64,000 nt of DNA. Source: Apostichopus japonicus (Eukaryota > Echinodermata > Holothuroidea > Aspidochirotida > Stichopodidae). Below the pieces are notes generated by a model. That model did not search any database, was not told the DNA's origin, and saw only the letters and a list, made by a program, of their open reading frames with translations. The position numbers were made by a program, and so were the translations under genes. Shown in pieces: positions 11,283-24,234 of this stretch (the stretch's first letter is position 1; each line of letters opens with the position of its first letter). The stretch spans positions 33,768,611 to 33,832,610 of the forward strand of contig NC_092576.1 of the NCBI RefSeq assembly GCF_037975245.1, written 5' to 3'.

Positions 11283-13719
11283 AACAATCCAAGCATGTTT
11301 CTCTGTGTATACAAGCTGAGTGTCTACCTCATTGAAAGATGGATTCCAGCTATGTGGGCATGTACTGTACTGTGCTTCTCTGTGCTGTGAAGGGGGGGAG
11401 GGGGAAGGGAGGGGGAAACAGAATTTTTGATTGTCACAAGGCAAAACCTTTCACTAAAAGGGTGGTATATCCATGGGCATCCGCAGAAAGCTTGCATGGC
11501 AGGGGCAAACACATTTCCAAGGTTAAATAAAAAATGTTTTGACTTATGCTGGCGACATAATGTCATTATCACATTGAGTGTCAAAGGTGCAAAGCCCTTG
11601 ATTTTATAAATTAGATTGCTTCTGTGGCAATTTCCAATGCCAAAATCTTTGTGTTCCAGGATATTTTTAAGTAAACAATATGCCTTTGATTAAAGTTAAA
11701 TATCAGATCACAACATTTGTGGTACCTTTTGTTTGATTTTGTGGGGGAAGGGGGAGGGGGAGGGGGAATTCCCAAGATGCATTTCCCAAAATGCATTTAC
11801 CAATATTCAAATGATTAGCAATAAGTGGGAAAAATCAGCCCTTGATGCCAAAAATAGCACCATGTTGCATCTATGCTTCTTAAACATGAAAGAGATTATT
11901 CTAAAGGAATACAGACCTTGAAAGTGTCTTCTACAAACTATATTGTTAGAACTAGGTGAGCATAAAATGTGTAATTGTCATAATCCCAAAATGTCTGCCT
12001 TGTTCCAGGCGGAATACCAATTAAGCCTAATTTTAATTATATCTTTTCAAATAAATGAAAAGGCATGTATACAAATAAGGGTCAAGAGACCCGGCAGAAG
12101 CTCTCATAAAAGGTTAAGTCTATATAGATGATGCTAGGGGCTCAGCGGGCCGTGGACCCTACTGATGCATTTTTCATATATAGTCAAGCGGGGTAAAAAA
12201 AACAATTTACCTAAAGTTTGCTCTAAAAATTGATGAGTAAGAGGTACTGTTTCGGTTCTAATGTTCAAGTGTGTGGAGTAGGATTCTCTTAAAGAGAATC
12301 TAACAAAAATTCTCCGCTTCCTGTATAGTCATGGTTTATTTGGTTTTAATTCCATCAATGCAACTTACACTTATCTAGCGTCATACTTTCATTGTGTCAC
12401 ATTTTGTACTTCTCATTCGACTGCCAAGTATTGCTGACGAAGGTCCCAGGGGGACCGAAAATTCCGATATATTTTCTAAAACTTACTCCTTATTTGTCAA
12501 TTATGAGTCATATCTTATTTCTCTGGTTTTCTCTAATAATATTTTCTTTTGGAGTAAACGTGGATTTTCGTTATATATTATATATATATATAACTTTCGG
12601 GCAAAACAATTTTTGCCCCCCCCCCAAACTGAAATGGTCCTGTACGCCTATGCAATAAAGGCAACATTTAAAGCAACATTACTACTACATTGATCACCCT
12701 ACAGTAAGTAGAGTGCTATAATTGGGGACTATACAGACTACCTTTAAGTAGCCTGGTAAATCACAACCATTTACTAGTTCAAGTTCCATTGTTACAGGTT
12801 CATCTGGCTCCTATGGATAGGTACATTGATTGCCTGTCCTAAACTATTCAGGCATAACAAAGAACCCACTGTTAGCCCTACTGAATTTAGTGTGGCTCAC
12901 AGACAACTAATCTGCTAAGCTTCTTAAGTTCTGGCTAACTTTCTGTCAACAATAAAACTAAAGTGAGAGCCTATATTTAAAGAGATAAACTAACTAGTAC
13001 TGCATGTTAGCAAGTGTTTAGTGTATAATTTGTTAAATAGTGTACAGTGCTAGATTTTACTGTAGATAAATTCAAAGCAAACAATCGTGTATTATGGTGC
13101 CTAAAATATTTGGAAGAATTAAGACGTGTAATAATTTGAAAATATTTGTCGAAATGTTTTACTTTTCCCAACTTATATCACTGAAAACAGATCCATATAC
13201 CTATTACAAAGAAATTATAGGCTTACTATAGTGTTCATTTGGGATGCACAGAATCTTCTCAGAACCCAATCTTCTAAATTCTTAATGTTATGCTGTATTG
13301 GCCCCAAATATGCCAGATATTCAAATATGGTCACATTTGATCAAAATTCTTAAACTGTTTTATTACCACCTTGGAGGAAATGTACCTCACTGGGACATTC
13401 AGTCTTCTTATGTGTTCATTTCAAATATCTGAGAACAATTTGGTAAGTAAAGACCTCCAGGAATGTACTCTTTGGAAACTTCTAGCAATTATAGAGTGCT
13501 TTACTTTGGGGCCTATACAGACTTTTCAGTTCCTTGCTATTACTTTCTGTTAACTACAGTACATATATGACTTAAGTGGAATCAGAGGCCTATTTTTAAA
13601 GAGATTAACTGGTACTGCATGGTAGCAATTGTATATAGTGATTAATTTTTAAAAGAGTGTAGTGAACCTGTGCAGAGCTAGAAAAACATAGATAAATTCA
13701 TAGCATGTTCATTTTATCC
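11283..13719. other. Non-coding stretch
   Basis: Nothing recognised as gene or element. Contains G-rich runs near 11390-11420 and 11742-11767, a GATTCTCTTAAAGAGAATC palindrome near 12281-12299 and a short TA run near 12575-12593. Confidence 0.4.
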
Positions 13720-13727
13720 TCATTAAC

Positions 13728-14254
13728 GGTGACATCCCTATGTTCCAACGTCTCTATGTTCCGATGTCTCTATGTTCCAACAATTTGTTTGGACTCTTAA
13801 TTTTTTTTGACCAAAATTTTTTCTGACCCAATTTTTTGGGGGAGACTCAATCTTTTTGGTCCCCCATTTTTAGGACCAAATTTTTGGGTGGACTTAATTT
13901 TTTGGGCCCCAAATTTTTGGGGACCCAATTTTTTTTGGGGGACTCAATTTTTTTGGACCAACATTTTTTCTGACCTACCTTTTTTTGGAGGACACAATTT
14001 TTTGGAAGCACCACAATTTTTTTCATGAAAAAGAAGGGCCCAAAGTTTGTTATGAGTTTGTTTTGGTCCAAAAAAAGTTGGTCCGAAAACATGTTGGTCA
14101 AAAATTTGGGTCCAAAAAAAGTTAAGTCCTAAAAAATTTGGGTAAAAAAAATTGAGTCCAAAAAAATTGTCGGAACATAGAGACGTCGGAACATAGAGAT
14201 GTCAGAACATAGAGATGTCAGAACATAGAGATGTCAGAACATAGAGATGTAACC
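13728..14254. mobile_element. Foldback element FB-A with nested word arrays and 8-bp TSD
   Basis: A perfect 8-bp duplication TCATTAAC flanks it (13720-13727 and 14255-14262). The ends are GGTGACATCCCTATG and, inverted, GGTTACATCTCTATG. The outer arms are 16-bp words (GTCTCTATGTTCCGAT; about 3 left, 5 right as GTCAGAACATAGAGAT). Inside them is a second inverted array of T-rich ~20-nt words: GGACTCAATTTTTTTGG forms on the left and CCAAAAAAATTGAGTCC forms on the right, meeting near 14010-14050. No coding potential. The layout matches the foldback (TU-like) elements known from sea urchins, which have arms with short tandem repeats and 8-bp duplications. Confidence 0.85.
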
Positions 14255-14262
14255 TCATTAAC

Positions 14263-15130
14263 AGTACTAATATAAATGGATGCAGATCCTTATATATACC
14301 TTTGGTGAAGAACTGATAGGCTTACTATAGTGCTGATGTGGGATGTGCAGATATAACATTATTGTTACAATTAATTAATTATATCTGAGTACTTGCATTT
14401 CATTTAGTGGACTGCTGAGTCCGAGGCCCCCCCGAGTCCCAGTCCAGCAAAAGTGGACCCGAGTCAGGACTCAGGTCCAGACTACAGCTTTGATATTTAG
14501 AGCATGGAGAATGGGGGTACCAGGGAATAATTTAGTGCTCAAATTTTGCGTAGCAGTTCTGAGGTTTTTCATTTCTTTAGCTTAAAATCGTTGAAAACAC
14601 TAGGGTTATGCATGCAAAAAACTGCTACACAATTTTTCCATTGGTGTAGGAATTTGACCAGATTGTGTAGCAAAATGAGAAGGGATACTGGATAAATTAT
14701 TTGCTGGGTATAGTGCAGACGAAGAAAATACTAAAGTTGGGCTTTCCTGCAAGAGGTCCCGTGCTAATGACAGCTGGTGGGGTTTGGAAACAACCAGTTA
14801 CCATGCACCACAAACTCAGATATTAACAAAAGGGACCATCATCAGGGCCCCCCAGTCCCCTACATGGCCCCCAGTCAGCTCATTTGGCCCCACTCCTAAT
14901 AAAGGTCCCTATTTCGGCATTTAAAAGAAAATTTAAAAGATAACACAAACCTAAGAATTAATTTACACATGACATCTTATGGCATTTATAAGCTATGTCT
15001 ACCATCAGAATGCCATAGCAAACTTTAATATTTCGTTGTTGCCATAACAATGACTAAACCTCATCGACCTCCAGATCGGTATGATACTATGACACTCCAG
15101 TGCCACCTTCAGTTTCGCAACAAAAAAATT
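14263..15130. other. Non-coding stretch
   Basis: No gene seen. A GAGTCC/GGACTC-rich patch at 14410-14490 and C-rich text at 14845-14900 are the only notable features. Confidence 0.4.
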
Positions 15131-15259
15131 ACTAGGCCGCCTAGCATGCTTTTACTACTACTATAAAAATGCGAGTATTGTAAGTTGATGTTTTTTTTAA
15201 CAATTGAGTCGGCATTTTCAAATAAACAAGTACTACTGGCCTAGGAAATAACATATACA

Positions 15260-15740
15260 TATTGCACCAAAATACAAGGAGGTTTCTAAAATCCAAAAAA
15301 TTCTCAATAGACACCCCTCCCCACACACAACCATAGTGTACTAGTAAATAACATTTTCAAAATGGGGTGCTAAAGGGGAATCCCTCCCCTTATACTCCTC
15401 CCCACGTTTCCTACACCTAACCAGTACTGTCTTATAACCTATTTTATTGCACCATATCTCATCTAGGAGCTTTCTAAAATCCAAAAATTCTCAAAGAGGG
15501 AGGGGGACACCCCTTAATCCCCTTGCACCCCTCCCCCAACTTTTCTCCACACAACAAATACTGGGAAATTACCTATAAATATTGCACCATATTTCATCTA
15601 GGTTTCTAAAATCAAAAAATTTCTCAGAGGACACCCCTCCCCACACACAACCATAGTACTAAGGAATATCCTATGAATATTGCACCACATTTCATCTAGG
15701 AGCTTTCTAAAATCCCAAAAATTCTCATAAAACATGTCAT
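15260..15740. repeat. Diverged tandem repeat (TTTCTAAAATCCAAAAATTC family)
   Basis: Four diverged copies share TTTCTAAAATCCAAAAATTC followed by GACACCCCTCCCCACACACA and a TATTGCACCATATTTCATC segment. A related pair lies at about 36700-37020. Confidence 0.6.
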
Positions 15741-15812
15741 CTCAAAAAAAGTTTTGATGCAATTTGCAATGCCTGGGAAGTACCATGTAACACCATTACA
15801 GGCAACCTGGGG

Positions 15813-16874
15813 GGGGGGGGAGGGGGTCTGCCCTATATCCATAAGGTCCGCTATTCATAAGGTTCATTGTTCATAAGGTTCGTTATTCATAACAAGCATT
15901 TTTTTTATAAAAAGGTTCGCTATTCATAATGGAAATAAAGTTCGTTATTCAAAATAAAAAGGGATCATAATTTATAAGGTCCAGTATTCATAATGGAAAC
16001 AAAGGTTCGATATTCATAATGGGCAAAAAGGTTCGTTATTCATAATGGGACAAAGGGTTCGTAATCCATAATAGACAAAAGGTTTCGTTATTCATAATGG
16101 AAAGAAAGGTCTGATATTCATAATGGAGCGAAGGGTCCGTTATTCAAAATGGGAAAAAAGGTTCGTTATTCATAAAAGGAGAAAGGGTCCGATATTCATA
16201 ATTGAACAAAGGGTTCGAAATCCATGATGTGAAAAAAGATTCGTTATTCATCATAGGAGAGAAGTACATCATACAAGTGCAAAAGACGTCCTCTATTTTC
16301 GCAGACGCCTATAGTGTTCAACCACTGGCCTCAACATACTTTTTATTCATAGAGGGGGGACACAGGGGGCACAACTGTCCTATGGGGGGCACCACCAGAT
16401 GCTGGGCGGATGCATAACTTTGCAGAGAATATGAGCCACACACTATCAAGACCATGCTTCACCCTATACCCCCTGCAGCAAAACCTACATTTTCGACATA
16501 TTAACGGCATAAACTTGTACGTTTCCTAAAGGGGGTCCTTTTCCTCATTGTGAATGATACTGAACCTTTTCGGCTATGCCTATTATGAATAACGGACCCT
16601 TTGTTCCATTATGAATCTATATATATCTATTTATGGATTACGAACCCTTTGCTCTATTATGAATATCGAACCCTTCGTCCTATTATGAATAACGAGCCTT
16701 TTTTAATCATTATGTATATCGAACCCTTTTACCAATTGTGAACAACGAACCTTTTTTTTTCATTATGAATAACAAACCTTATGAACAATGAACCTTTTGG
16801 CTCATTATGAATAGCGAACCTTATGAACAATGAACCTCATGGATATAGAACCTAATGAATATCGGGCTGTCACC
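15813..16874. mobile_element. Foldback element FB-B with 8-bp TSD
   Basis: ACCTGGGG is duplicated at 15805-15812 and 16875-16882. The left arm (about 15836-16252) is a run of ~26-nt words of the type GGTTCGTTATTCATAATGG; the right arm (about 16545-16862) is the inverse (..ATTATGAATAACGAACC..). The termini align as GTCTGCCCTATATCCATAAG and, inverted, GACAGCCCGATATTCATTAG. The interior (16253-16544) is unique, without a credible ORF. The left G-run blurs the exact left end. Confidence 0.8.
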
Positions 16875-16882
16875 ACCTGGGG

Positions 16883-18948
16883 GGCATTTTGGCATAGATT
16901 TTCTTGGTACACTATATTCGCCAACTGATTGTGGCCCTTCGCTTAGATGGTCCCTTTTGTGAAATGGCCACCGCCCCCCACTTAGAATTTCTCAAAAAAG
17001 GCCCTGACCATCATTGTGGTACTAACTAAGTGGAACACCTTCATCGGTTGGCCTTTAGCATATAACAAAGAAATATTTTGCCAAAAATGCCTTCCAGACT
17101 GCCAGAAACAGCACTTCCCATGCATTGTCAGTTGCAGCTAAACCCTCTGTATTTTGACATCATCTCATGTTTTAAATATTTAGACATCCATAAAATAAAA
17201 GTTTAATAAGCTTTTATATTTACTTTTGGTTACAATTGTTACATCAATAACCAGACATATAAGGCACACTAGGGCAGGATGGGGGTACATAGCATACTGC
17301 CTAGGGAAAAAGCCATATGGGAAGTTAAGGTATAAATCATTTGTACAGAGTATTATTATTATTTACACTAGTGAGTATGTTTAAAAGCCCTAAGGTTTTT
17401 ATTACTTTCGCTTTGAACACTTTATGGGATCCAGGGACACCCTGCAGGCCCTGGAAGCTATATGGATTAGCTGCCCCTTAAGGCTTAAAATGGTCTAATT
17501 TCATCCAATCAGCTGAAGTTTCACTGATGGACCATGTTAATTACATGGTCATTAATGGTCTTTCAATACAACACATTTGTTTCAAGTTTACCCTTCTTAC
17601 CATGCTCACATACACATTATTTGCAAAGGTTACATCAGTTACACTTTTCTGAAGAATTAAACTGGCCAAATTGACCAAAACAATCCAAATACACTTTATT
17701 TAACCTTAATAAAGCTTCCTGTTAGAAAAACCTAGTTGTTACAAGATTTGACCATGGGTGGAAATGTTGGGGCTCCAAGGAAGAATGAATAAAAATAATA
17801 AATAAATTAAAAACATAGAGGGGCGTGTGAGGGTTCTCACCCCCACACCTAGATTCAGCAATGGTACACGGGTAAATATCATCACTTTTATAGGTACTGG
17901 GTGTGTACTGAATAATTAAAGGCATATTTTGCATTTAGTTTGTTTTATTTTTTATTTCTACTGGCTTTCACTGTTATACACTACCCTACAGGCAGTGATC
18001 GAAATAACAAAATAAATAAATTTAGGAGGTCCCATGAGCCTGATGCCCCTAAAACATACAAGGGGCCCTAGAGATGGACAGTGACTAGCCCAATCCAAAA
18101 GGTGACAATAATAAACTTAAACCCTTTTAAATCACGCCCAATCCGTAAAATTTTACCCCAAAATTTGTGCAACTCAACCAGCTGGATGTATTGTTACAAA
18201 TAAGTGTAAATGCTGAAGGCAGTTTCAACTATCTCGAAAGATTGAGCAGAAAACTTCTGAAAGTATATCATAAAAAAATAAATAAATTTGAATGTTGTAC
18301 AAAATGCAACTGTTTCATGGAAACAAGGCTCTAGTTCATCCATTCATAAATACTAGAACACCAGAGCTGTTGTTTTTTAGTGGAAAGGAGAACAGACTTT
18401 TTTGTCATTCATGAACACAAGAAACAGGTGTTTGCGTAGGATACAATGGGTCTTTATTGAGTGTTGTATTGTGAATGAAATTACAGTCTCCATATTTGAA
18501 TTGACATTGGAAAATTAAGTATTTTATTTCAAAGAAACAAAGGGGGTGGGGGGGCGGGGACAGAGAATCATAGTTTAGATTCAAATCAATTTTTGAATAA
18601 AATGTGTGGTCTCCTCTCCTCCTCTCCTTCTTTCTTTTTTGCCCCTCTCCAAGTTCTTTCTCTGACCCTTAAGAGGGGTTATGTTGTTATTCAAAGTCAA
18701 AAGGGAACAGTCTCAAAACATGAATTCACGTTACCCTAAAGTGATGTTACGATACCAGAAAATTACAGATGTGTAATATTTATAAGAGTCCTTCACTCTC
18801 CTCAAATGCCAGTCAAATTTGATCAGTTCAGCAATTGTATCGTGTAAGGAATTGCTCACACATGGTAATTTGAAATATGATCTAAACATATTCCTAAACC
18901 CATTGGTGTAACCAGCAGCAGGCTTCCAATGACTCCTACTTGAAGGTG
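16883..18948. other. Non-coding stretch with a hAT-like remnant
   Basis: No exon recognised. A segment at about 16940-17180 resembles, by a CACTTCCCATGCATTGTCAGTTGCA block and a preceding GCCTTCCAGACTGCC, the interiors at 23930-24020, 26690-26800 and 31550-31650, so it is likely a degraded non-autonomous DNA transposon. Confidence 0.35.
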
Positions 18949-18957
18949 CATGAGCTG

Positions 18958-20698
18958 ATTACAGTCCATGACACCGAAGGTCCGCGAGACCGAAAATAAA
19001 AAGGTCCGCGAGACCGAAATTAAAAAAAAGGCCCGCGAGACCGAAGTTCCGCGAGACAGAAGTTCCGCTAGACCGAAGTTCCGCGAGACCGAAGTTAATT
19101 AGGGGTCAACTTTTAACCTCCAGCCCGTAACATTTGACACAATTTCCTCATAATAAATTTTAAAATAATTTAACTTCCGAACTTTTTGTACATTTTGTAG
19201 CACAAACACACAAAAATGCTTCTGGTTTTCGGTAATGTGACAGGTATTTTTTTCAAGAAATACCCGTAGCATCAACCTATGGTGACGCTTCCATTTTTCG
19301 GGCAAGGTTTTGGAAATTTTGGGCAAAGAACGTCATGCCCCCCTTCCTAAAGTGAAGTTCTTCCATAGGCTTATGAGTCCCCCTCCTACCCACCCACCCC
19401 CACCATGTCTCAAGACCCTGTATACACCACTACTCTCCCCGGGACGCCGATCAACATTTTTCGCATGTTGAGAATATTAATCAGACACGGGTTTGCTCGT
19501 CCCCCCTAAAATGTTGATGATATCGCCGCCAATGTTGACAACTATCAACAATAGGCTGTTGGCAATGAACGTCGAGTTGGTAACTTGGTACAACCGAGCT
19601 GGACTCTAACAACTCCCTGGAACAACTGCCATAGACAATCATACACAAATCAAGCATAGTGTTGTATTACGTATTGGCCAATGACGTTTGTAGCTTTTAA
19701 ATATTCATATTATGGGTGAGGTTTATTTGGATCCCAACGAAAAAATATCTTCGAGAAAAACAAAACAGTTGAAAGTTTTAAATTTTTCGACTTTAATGCC
19801 ACCATTTGAAGTAAGATTTGAATAGATAAGCTAGTTATGTATGTCGTTATCATTGTGGATTCATTGAGGTTGAGAGAAAAAAAAGACGCAAAATGCTGCT
19901 TTAAAGTCCAGACATTGGACAATAAACAAGAGTCATCCTACTGGAGAAATTATAAAGAGAACTATGTTTGTCTTTCTGATATAATATGTAAAAGAACATG
20001 TAAAAGAATTCAAACAGGAAAAAAATCTGCTGATAATATGATATCATATGATAATGATGAAACTGGAAAAACATTGCACCAGATCGCATCTAAGGACCTT
20101 CAATTGTTCACAAAAATCTCAACAGAGACCCTCCCCCCCATATCAATCTCAAAATGTGCCCCGCTTTAAATTTCTGGCTACGACGATGTCGTGGGGCCTA
20201 GTAGGGCCGTGTGGTCAAGTGGTTAAGGCAGTGGACTTGTGATCTAAGGATTACAGGTTCGAGCCCTGGCCAGATCATTGCTTTGTGTCCTTGGTCAAGG
20301 CGCTTTATCTCCATTGCCTCTCTTCACCCAGGTGTATAAATGGGGACCTGCGAGGTAACTTGTAAATATAGTTGCGTGCGCCGGTTTGTGGCTGCACCCT
20401 ATGGGAAGTTCCCGGGGGGACACGTGGTTGTGGTGCACTGTGGTGCCCCAGGAGAGATTGATTGAATTGTGCACACTTTGGTGTGTGGGTGTGACAAGTT
20501 ACCAATGACCAGGGGTTAATAATTATCAGCGCACTGAGACTTAAGTGTGTATAAATTTGCGCTTTATAAGAACTTTTTTAATTTCGGTCTCGCGGACCTT
20601 TTTTTAATTTCGGTCTCGCGGACCTTTCTTTAATTTCGGTCTCGCGGACCTTTTTTTAATTTCGGTCTATCGAACCTTCGGTCTCGGGGAATTCCCCC
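18958..20698. mobile_element. Foldback element FB-C with 9-bp flanking duplication
   Basis: CATGAGCTG flanks both sides (18949-18957 and 20699-20707). The left arm (about 18973-19100) has ~6 words GGTCCGCGAGACCGAA with short A-rich spacers; the right arm (about 20576-20690) has ~5 inverse words TTCGGTCTCGCGGACC. The word itself contains a hairpin, GGTC-CGCGA-GACC. The interior holds ~1.1 kb of unrecognised sequence and a tRNA-SINE that abuts the right arm. The SINE is probably a later insertion or a passenger. Confidence 0.8.
20203..20573 (+). mobile_element. tRNA-derived SINE
   Basis: The 5' head is tRNA-like: an A box TGGTCAAGTGGTTAAGGC (about 20212-20229) and a B box GGTTCGAGCCC (20256-20266), spaced as in a tRNA promoter. 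The anticodon arm does not pair well and the body continues ~300 bp to a GCGCTTTATAAGAAC tail of the type shared with LINE 3' ends, so this is a SINE and not a functional tRNA gene. No clear target duplication was seen; the right end touches the FB-C arm. Confidence 0.75.
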
Positions 20699-20707
20699 CA
20701 TGAGCTG

Positions 20708-22928
20708 CAGGCACAAGTTTTAAAATTATCAAGATTAGAAAACAATGGCCAACTCCCATATCCATACCTTAATTGCTCTGTTACTAAGACTAAAAAAAAA
20801 TGTTAAAACTTGAGGCAGTTTTCAATGAAGGAGGAGGCAATAATATATGATGTGGATGGAAACTGCATAGAAAGATATTTTTTTTCACAAGTACCGTATC
20901 CAGTTTTGGTAACACTTGTTATCGCTCTTCCATAGGCTACATGACTGTATGTATGGCATCTAAAATGGTATCCTTTATTTATGTTCATTTAAGCCCCCAG
21001 TTCAAGCCTCTACACATCCATGTTGACCATATTTATACCTTTGACAAATTATTTTTTACCTTATAAAAAGGCATTTAAAGAAGAGGGACTGAGTTTCTGT
21101 CCTGTTTTATTGAGACTTTGGATCCTAATTGTACCCCACTTTTTCACATAGGTTCACTTGAAAAGCCTGCAACATCGGAACACAGATTTAAAATGCATTT
21201 TAATCTTATTTATGTTAAAGCCAGTTTACGGTTGAAGTTAATGCATAATCGGAGTTAACTGATGTCTTTCATGGAACCATTTAGGATCAAGGATTCACTT
21301 CAAAACACAACAACTTGAGACCTAACATGTGTTAGGTATACTGAGCTCTACCATGTCAGATCTAAGGAAGTGGTAGAGCATCTATGAATGGGTGACCAAT
21401 CTCACCAATGCAATTCATAGGTGTCAAGGGGAGTGGGGTGGTCACCCACAAAACAATATAATCGTGTTGAAACCATCATTTTACCCCCCCCCCATGAAAA
21501 AGTATCAATAGACCCCCCAAAAAAAAGTTGCAGTTGAAATCAACTCAAATATGTCACCCTATCTCTTATCAGGAGTTGAGAAAATGCCATAATTATTCCA
21601 AAATAGTTAGGAAAATTTGACCCAAATATAGTGAATTTATTGTCAGAATTAATAAAGTCCACCAGAAATTGGGAATTTGTTGACAATAAACATACTTTAA
21701 ACTGTATGCCAAACATTTTCCAGTAGGTTCTCCAGCCAGACCAAATATTTCCAGCCGACCAAATATTTGGAGATGGGGGGCATTTGGGGGTCGAGTCTGA
21801 TGAGCATTCCCATCACTTAACATGTCTGGCAGCAGCCATTCATGATGCCTGGGACTATGCCAAACCAAAGTTTCCATTGTTTGAGAATGGGGCATATTGC
21901 AAAACCACCCTAAAGATCTTCACCTCCTTGGTCATTTCAGTAAATGAAAAGAAAGTTAGATTTTATACTTGTTTCACCCTATATTTTTCTCTAATTCTTG
22001 TACTTAATTATAAGGTGTATTTTTATTGGGACTTTGTTAGACTTTCGTCGTCATAAGACCCTCACCGGACATTAATAACTGTTGAGTCGATCATGTTGAT
22101 CTAGTATTTAAGTGTTTATATCAATCAAAAACTGGATTGGTTTGTTAATAACAAATTAATCTCTAAATGAGGAAATTGAATTCTTTCCATGTAGATACCA
22201 AATTTTTAATGAACTTGTTTTGTAAGGGGGTGGCATTATTGCCTAATTTGCAGGGGAGGCAATCCTACAATTACTGGAAAGGAGTGTATTAATTAATGTA
22301 TTTATAGGAGGGCAGGATGAGTTATTGGTGAGGTGCAGGAGGAGGTGAACTATGTTTACCAATGCCTTGTATGTAGCAAGCTGCAAGAGTCCCCCCTGCA
22401 TGTCCAGCTTATGAGACAAGCAATCCCGCCCAGTAGTAGGCTCATACAGCCTCCTTCTGTTACTAAAACCCCCACTATCCTTTATCTTTCATTCCTCAGC
22501 CTATTAAAACTCATAATATTAAAATTAAACGTTAGGTTTTCTTTCTTACCTTTTCTGTATTGCCTGCTAGGCAGGGTCAAGGGAAATGTAACATTTGGGT
22601 TGAAATGTACAGAACTTGGTCAAATGTGGTATGGCTAAGATAGTTAAGATAGTTAATGAATTATATTTTACCACTGTGCTTGCATAACAAAAATATAATA
22701 ATAATATACTAATTTAATAAAAAGTTATAGACATATATAATACATGCCAATTTCACTTGTGTTGTGCCCCACATTATTGAATTATAGGGATATTTTTAAA
22801 ACCAGATTTTTCCTAGTACACAATCTATATACAATATCTGTCATGGTCATTATTATGCGTACCACAGGAATAATTCCCCTTCAATGTTTATAACTTGACA
22901 ATTAGCAGTAATTGCTAATTACCTGATT
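20708..22928. other. Non-coding stretch
   Basis: No supported exon. Contains a GCTCTACCA/TGGTAGAGC inverted pair around 21349-21380 and C-runs near 21484. Confidence 0.4.
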
Positions 22929-23842
22929 TGACCCTCCGTTACATGTCCCTCCGTTACCCAAAAAATACATTTTTTTATATTATTTCCTAGTCATTAAATG
23001 ATGGGAAAATTTCATAATTTGTATAAAACACTTTCTTAGAATTAACCAGTCAAGAAATGTTAAACCATGGATTTAGCTAATTTTAATGCTAGAGTAAAGA
23101 ACAAGTGAACTAGTGTCCCTCGGTACCAGTAACAGAGGGACAGTTGTTTACCACATGCTCTTGTGCACAGATTCCTGGGAGTTAACTTGCTACTTAATTG
23201 TTGTGTTCTTTGAATAGATTCCTTGACTTCCTGTTTATGTGAAGAGAACGATAGCTTGCATAAAATGATTCCTCAGAATGTGAAGTCAGTAGGCATCTTG
23301 GCAAGAAACAGAAACAAATTTGTGCACATGGTACAGTGCAGTATACCTGTGAACTGTCTACTGTAAATACACGTGATTAATTGACTTGTTTTGAACTGTA
23401 CAAGCCCCCCCCCCCCCCCTCAGTTTCTCATAATGCAGTTAGAGAGTGTTAAATGATGAAAAGTGCTCTGCTTAAACTTGTCCTTTAAACCAATTTCTTA
23501 TTATTTTTTACTTTTTTCTTAAATCTTTTAGTAACCACATATGCTAATGGTTTGGTGAATAAAGCTATTGGTTTAATACTCTTATCCTTGTTTCGCTAAG
23601 TAATATAACTGTTAGTCTAATAGCAATGAAAATATTGAATCTATAGCAGCAAAACAGGCAAAAGACTACACTAAACAGCACCGAATATTTTGTGACCCTT
23701 CGTTACCATCAGAATTGTCCCTCCATTACTGTAGAAGATCAAATGTAGATTTGACAGTTGATGCCTGTTCATCTAATTTTCCCTTGGTATATGTGAAGCA
23801 ATGCACCAGCCAACACAAGATATCAGTTACATGGTCAGTGCA

Positions 23843-24234
23843 CAGTGGCGAAGCTAGGGGTATTGGTCAGGGGGCGAGAATGGTCTGTAGGGGTGCATTC
23901 AACAATATCTAAGCGAGCGCTACCACAGGTTGGCGCGGATGGTACAGAAATGTTTTGAGTAAAGATACTCCCTAGATTGCCGGAACTGACCCTTCCCAGG
24001 GGGCCTTGCTAATTTGCAGATAAACGAAGAATAAATAGGTGTCATCGCCACTAACAAAATGTCATTTTTTTCTTGTGATTGGTATTTGAGAGCGCAATAA
24101 AGTCAATAATCACGAATAAATAAAAAGTGGTAAAAAGCCGAAAAGGGCGCCAGCAGTCCATTTGAGTCCGTCAGGTGGAATGGGGGGGGGGGGGGGGATC
24201 TGCCCCCTCTGACTGTATGGATGCTCCGCCACTG
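23843..24234. mobile_element. hAT-type MITE
   Basis: The TIRs are CAGTGGCGAAGC and GCTCCGCCACTG (one mismatch). The flanking 8 bp are TCAGTGCA (23835-23842) and TCAGTGTA (24235-24242). CAG..CTG termini with 8-bp duplications are the hAT signature. At 392 bp with no ORF it is non-autonomous. Confidence 0.75.

Noticed and set aside
19837-20169. 110-codon ORF in the FB-C interior
   Set aside because: No recognisable family, low-complexity Lys/Asn content and no homologue visible in the other foldback elements; not supported as a transposase.
20203-20275. tRNA gene
   Set aside because: A and B boxes are present but the anticodon arm does not pair and the sequence continues into a SINE body and tail.
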